64,000 bases of DNA from the NCBI RefSeq assembly GCF_022539665.2, contig NC_081337.1:7044679-7108678 (forward strand), given 5' to 3'. The stretch is from Daphnia carinata. Lineage: Eukaryota; Arthropoda; Branchiopoda; Diplostraca; Daphniidae. Below the pieces are notes generated by a model. It saw only the letters and a program-made list of their open reading frames with translations, had not been told where the DNA came from and did no database searches. The translations under genes and the position numbers were made by a program. Each line of letters opens with the position of its first letter. Positions within the stretch are counted from its first letter, which is position 1. This document shows, piece after piece, positions 61,801 to 64,000 of this stretch.

Positions 61801-64000
61801 CAAAATTCACGACTATACGATATTCATTATTTGGCTTTTCTTCTTTACATTTTCTTACCTTTCATAGCGATGGTTATACAATTCAATTGTTTTGTATGTT
61901 TCCTCAGCAGATTACGCATACATGTACATGCATTTTGCAAGAAACAATGGTTTAACTTCATTACAAAAACATTTAATGTTCGCCAGGATATGGTGTTTGA
62001 ATAGACCAAACGCACGAAATATTTGTCGTGGGTCTCTAATCACCTGCCTTTTCCGTATCAAAAAGCCAATCTAGCGGACGTCAAGGTCTGTGTGTGATGC
62101 AATAAACCACCGTGAGTGGGCTGAATACAATTCGAGAGGGAAACGGACCAAAATCTAACACACCAGCAAAATAAATGAGATACATGAATCAAAGAACAAG
62201 CAATAGGAAATAGGAACATTTGATGACACTTCTCGTAACGTTAAACATTTCTTGTATGCGCACATTAATCTTGCTGGCCTATGTGAGAACGATTGCGACA
62301 ACACACGAGTTCTATGGTCAAAACGGATTTTTGTCCACACAACGTGACATGCCGCAACTACAGGATGGTTGGGTGTTAAACTCCTTTGTCACTACACTTT
62401 TAGACAACGTGTTGGCAGAATAGAAACCGAGAGAGGCTGATGACGTCATAGGGCTGTTAAAAGTATGATGGCATTCTGACAATGATTATGCACATTTCAT
62501 TTCGGGAGATACTTTGTAGTGCGTGGCCTTCTTATAATGCTGATTCGTTCATCGTTTTAATGTGAAACCAGTCTTCTGAAGTGAACGTCGCTGCATGTAC
62601 TAACTTATTAGGTTATGCCAGTTTATGCCTGCACAGCGTGGAAGGCACAGCTGCACATTCCGTTTGTCTTTGCTAAGCAGGCAAAGCAGCTTGCACGCTA
62701 TGCAGGCAAAGCTTTCGATCGATGTACGGTGTCTGTACTTAAATCAGAGGGTACAAATATTAGTTTACCTGTCGGACAAAGCTTCTTGCATACATCATTG
62801 GAACTAACGCACGTTCGGACTTAAGACATTCGGTCAATTTATACGTGGCTCTCTTCGCCCGTGCCCAACCGACGACTCTATTATCTACTACTAATTGACG
62901 CGAACGGCAGAAATGCTAATGAAGCTGCCTTGCCACATCCTGGCTTACATGATGCTAATTGGCACTCAGTTTTACATTTAATTTTATCATTCAACCTCAG
63001 TTTAAGCTCGTTTTATCTATAGTCAGAACGATAAAACTTGCATCCGAAGAGTTATATAGAAGCACTCGATTTGCTTGTACGGAACTGGAACAATCTAGGA
63101 GTAAGGAAACTTGAAATATTGAAAAGCTTCTTATCGAATAATAAAAGAAAGGCTTAAAAAGACGGCACGGAATCGTGAGAAAAAAGATCAGAAACCAGAG
63201 CCACGACACGTTCCTGAGAAAAATAAGAAAACATTTTTTTTTACCCACGTTAAAATACATCATTTGTTCACGAATATTTTTACTTTGTTTCTAAACGTAT
63301 CCAAACTACAAGAGCAACTGCTATTGTGCTACTCGATTCTTCATTTTCAGGCAAAACATATTCGACAGCAAATAAAAATCAAAGTTTTAAGCATATCATG
63401 TTTACAAGACATCATCCAAATATAAGAGAAACTGAGGACAACAGCCTTTATGTTTCTGACAGTTGGCTGGCCTGCTGATTAGAGCCCTGTATAAATTACT
63501 GTCAAGAAAAGCTGTACAGCGAGTGAAAGTTCTTTTGCCAGCTCTCCGAATTAGTTATACCTGAATGCCGACCTTGAGCTTTCTTATTCGCAGACCAGAA
63601 GATGTGTTACCTTGAATGGTGAGAGTTTCGTCAAACAAAATTTTTGGGGCCCATGAGGGCGTAACTTTTAAGCATGCGTGCGTACCCTTGTTTTCCCAAT
63701 TTTTAAAAAAGATTACCACAAACTGTTGAAATGTTTCCATTAAATTTCAACAGCTTTCGCTCACAATAAAATATTTGATCGAATTTTATTGTTTCCCTAA
63801 TTCAGATGTTTCGTTAAATTTTTGAAAAATCTTCTTCGTCACACGCGCAGAAGAAGCTCTTGATGGTGGGATGATTTCCTGGGTAGCAAATCAGCTTTTG
63901 AGTTACCCTACTTCGAGCTCCCCTGAATTTGCGTAGCGCATTCACTCGCATTATTATTCCATCTCTTCCCGTTAGGATAATATGCGTACGTGCGCAATGC
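58842..64000. other. Upstream intergenic region of the alpha2/delta gene
   Basis: No gene recognised. Open frames are short, not alike any family I know, and lack convincing splice context. The region holds a perfect TGACGTCA at 62441-62448 and a direct repeat of GCAGGCAAAGC at 62677-62687 and 62702-62712. It probably contains the promoter and any 5' untranslated exons of the alpha2/delta gene. Confidence 0.5.
58850..58858 (-). promoter_or_regulatory. TATA-like sequence just upstream of the alpha2/delta start codon
   Basis: TATATAAAA on the minus strand, ending only 8 nt before the ATG. A working TATA box would place the transcription start about 30 nt downstream, inside the coding sequence, so it is more likely part of the 5' UTR. 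An acceptor-like TTGCAG lies just upstream and could join a distal 5' UTR exon. Confidence 0.3.

Noticed and set aside
62997-63263. Minus-strand frame with a hydrophobic N-terminus
   Set aside because: I tested it as an alternative signal-peptide exon, but there is no suitable donor in phase and the composition looks random.
63555-63740. Minus-strand frame of 61 codons ending at a donor-like CAG|GTATAA
   Set aside because: I considered it as an upstream exon of alpha2/delta. The in-phase signal-peptide exon at 58750-58841 already accounts for the start, and this peptide has no signal sequence or similarity.

Overview
The window looks like nuclear DNA of an arthropod. A small crustacean such as Daphnia is my best guess. 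The evidence is spliced genes with mostly 60-100 nt GT-AG introns, an intronless FoxB forkhead gene close to the fly fd96C type, and an arthropod-style calcium-channel alpha2/delta gene. The species is an inference. I found no CRISPR array, operon, plasmid or phage feature, and nothing I would call a new biological system.

Layout. (1) 1-10952: no recognisable gene; very rich in poly(A)/poly(T) runs, poly(G)/poly(C) runs and microsatellites. (2) 10953-12761, minus: single-exon FoxB transcription factor, 602 aa, with an N-terminal forkhead domain and an internal eh1-like repressor motif. (3) 12762-38010: about 25 kb of the same homopolymer-rich DNA with no supportable gene. It contains a perfect 18-bp hairpin at 19125-19164 and a possible hAT-type terminus near 17051. 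(4) About 38011-38975: an inverted-repeat element of roughly 1 kb, with short tandem units at one end, inverted copies at the other, and three internal copies of a motif of about 85 bp. (5) 39421-41145, plus: gamma-butyrobetaine dioxygenase (carnitine synthesis), which I resolve into seven exons. One 66-nt intron is in frame and lacks a stop, so simple ORF calling misses it. (6) 42144-58841, minus: a complete voltage-gated calcium channel alpha2/delta subunit. I resolve 26 coding exons totalling 3831 nt (1276 aa), from signal peptide through VWA_N, VWA with MIDAS, Cache and the cysteine-rich region to a GPI-type hydrophobic tail. (7) 58842-64000: no recognised gene; probably upstream DNA of the alpha2/delta gene.

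The dioxygenase and alpha2/delta genes converge tail to tail, about 1 kb apart. The three genes have unrelated roles (developmental transcription, carnitine metabolism, presynaptic or muscle calcium channels), and nothing suggests they work together. The most useful results are the hand-built exon models, two retained-intron possibilities, an alpha2/delta acceptor preceded by poly(A) instead of pyrimidines, the inverted-repeat element, and the sharp change in homopolymer content near 37-38 kb.
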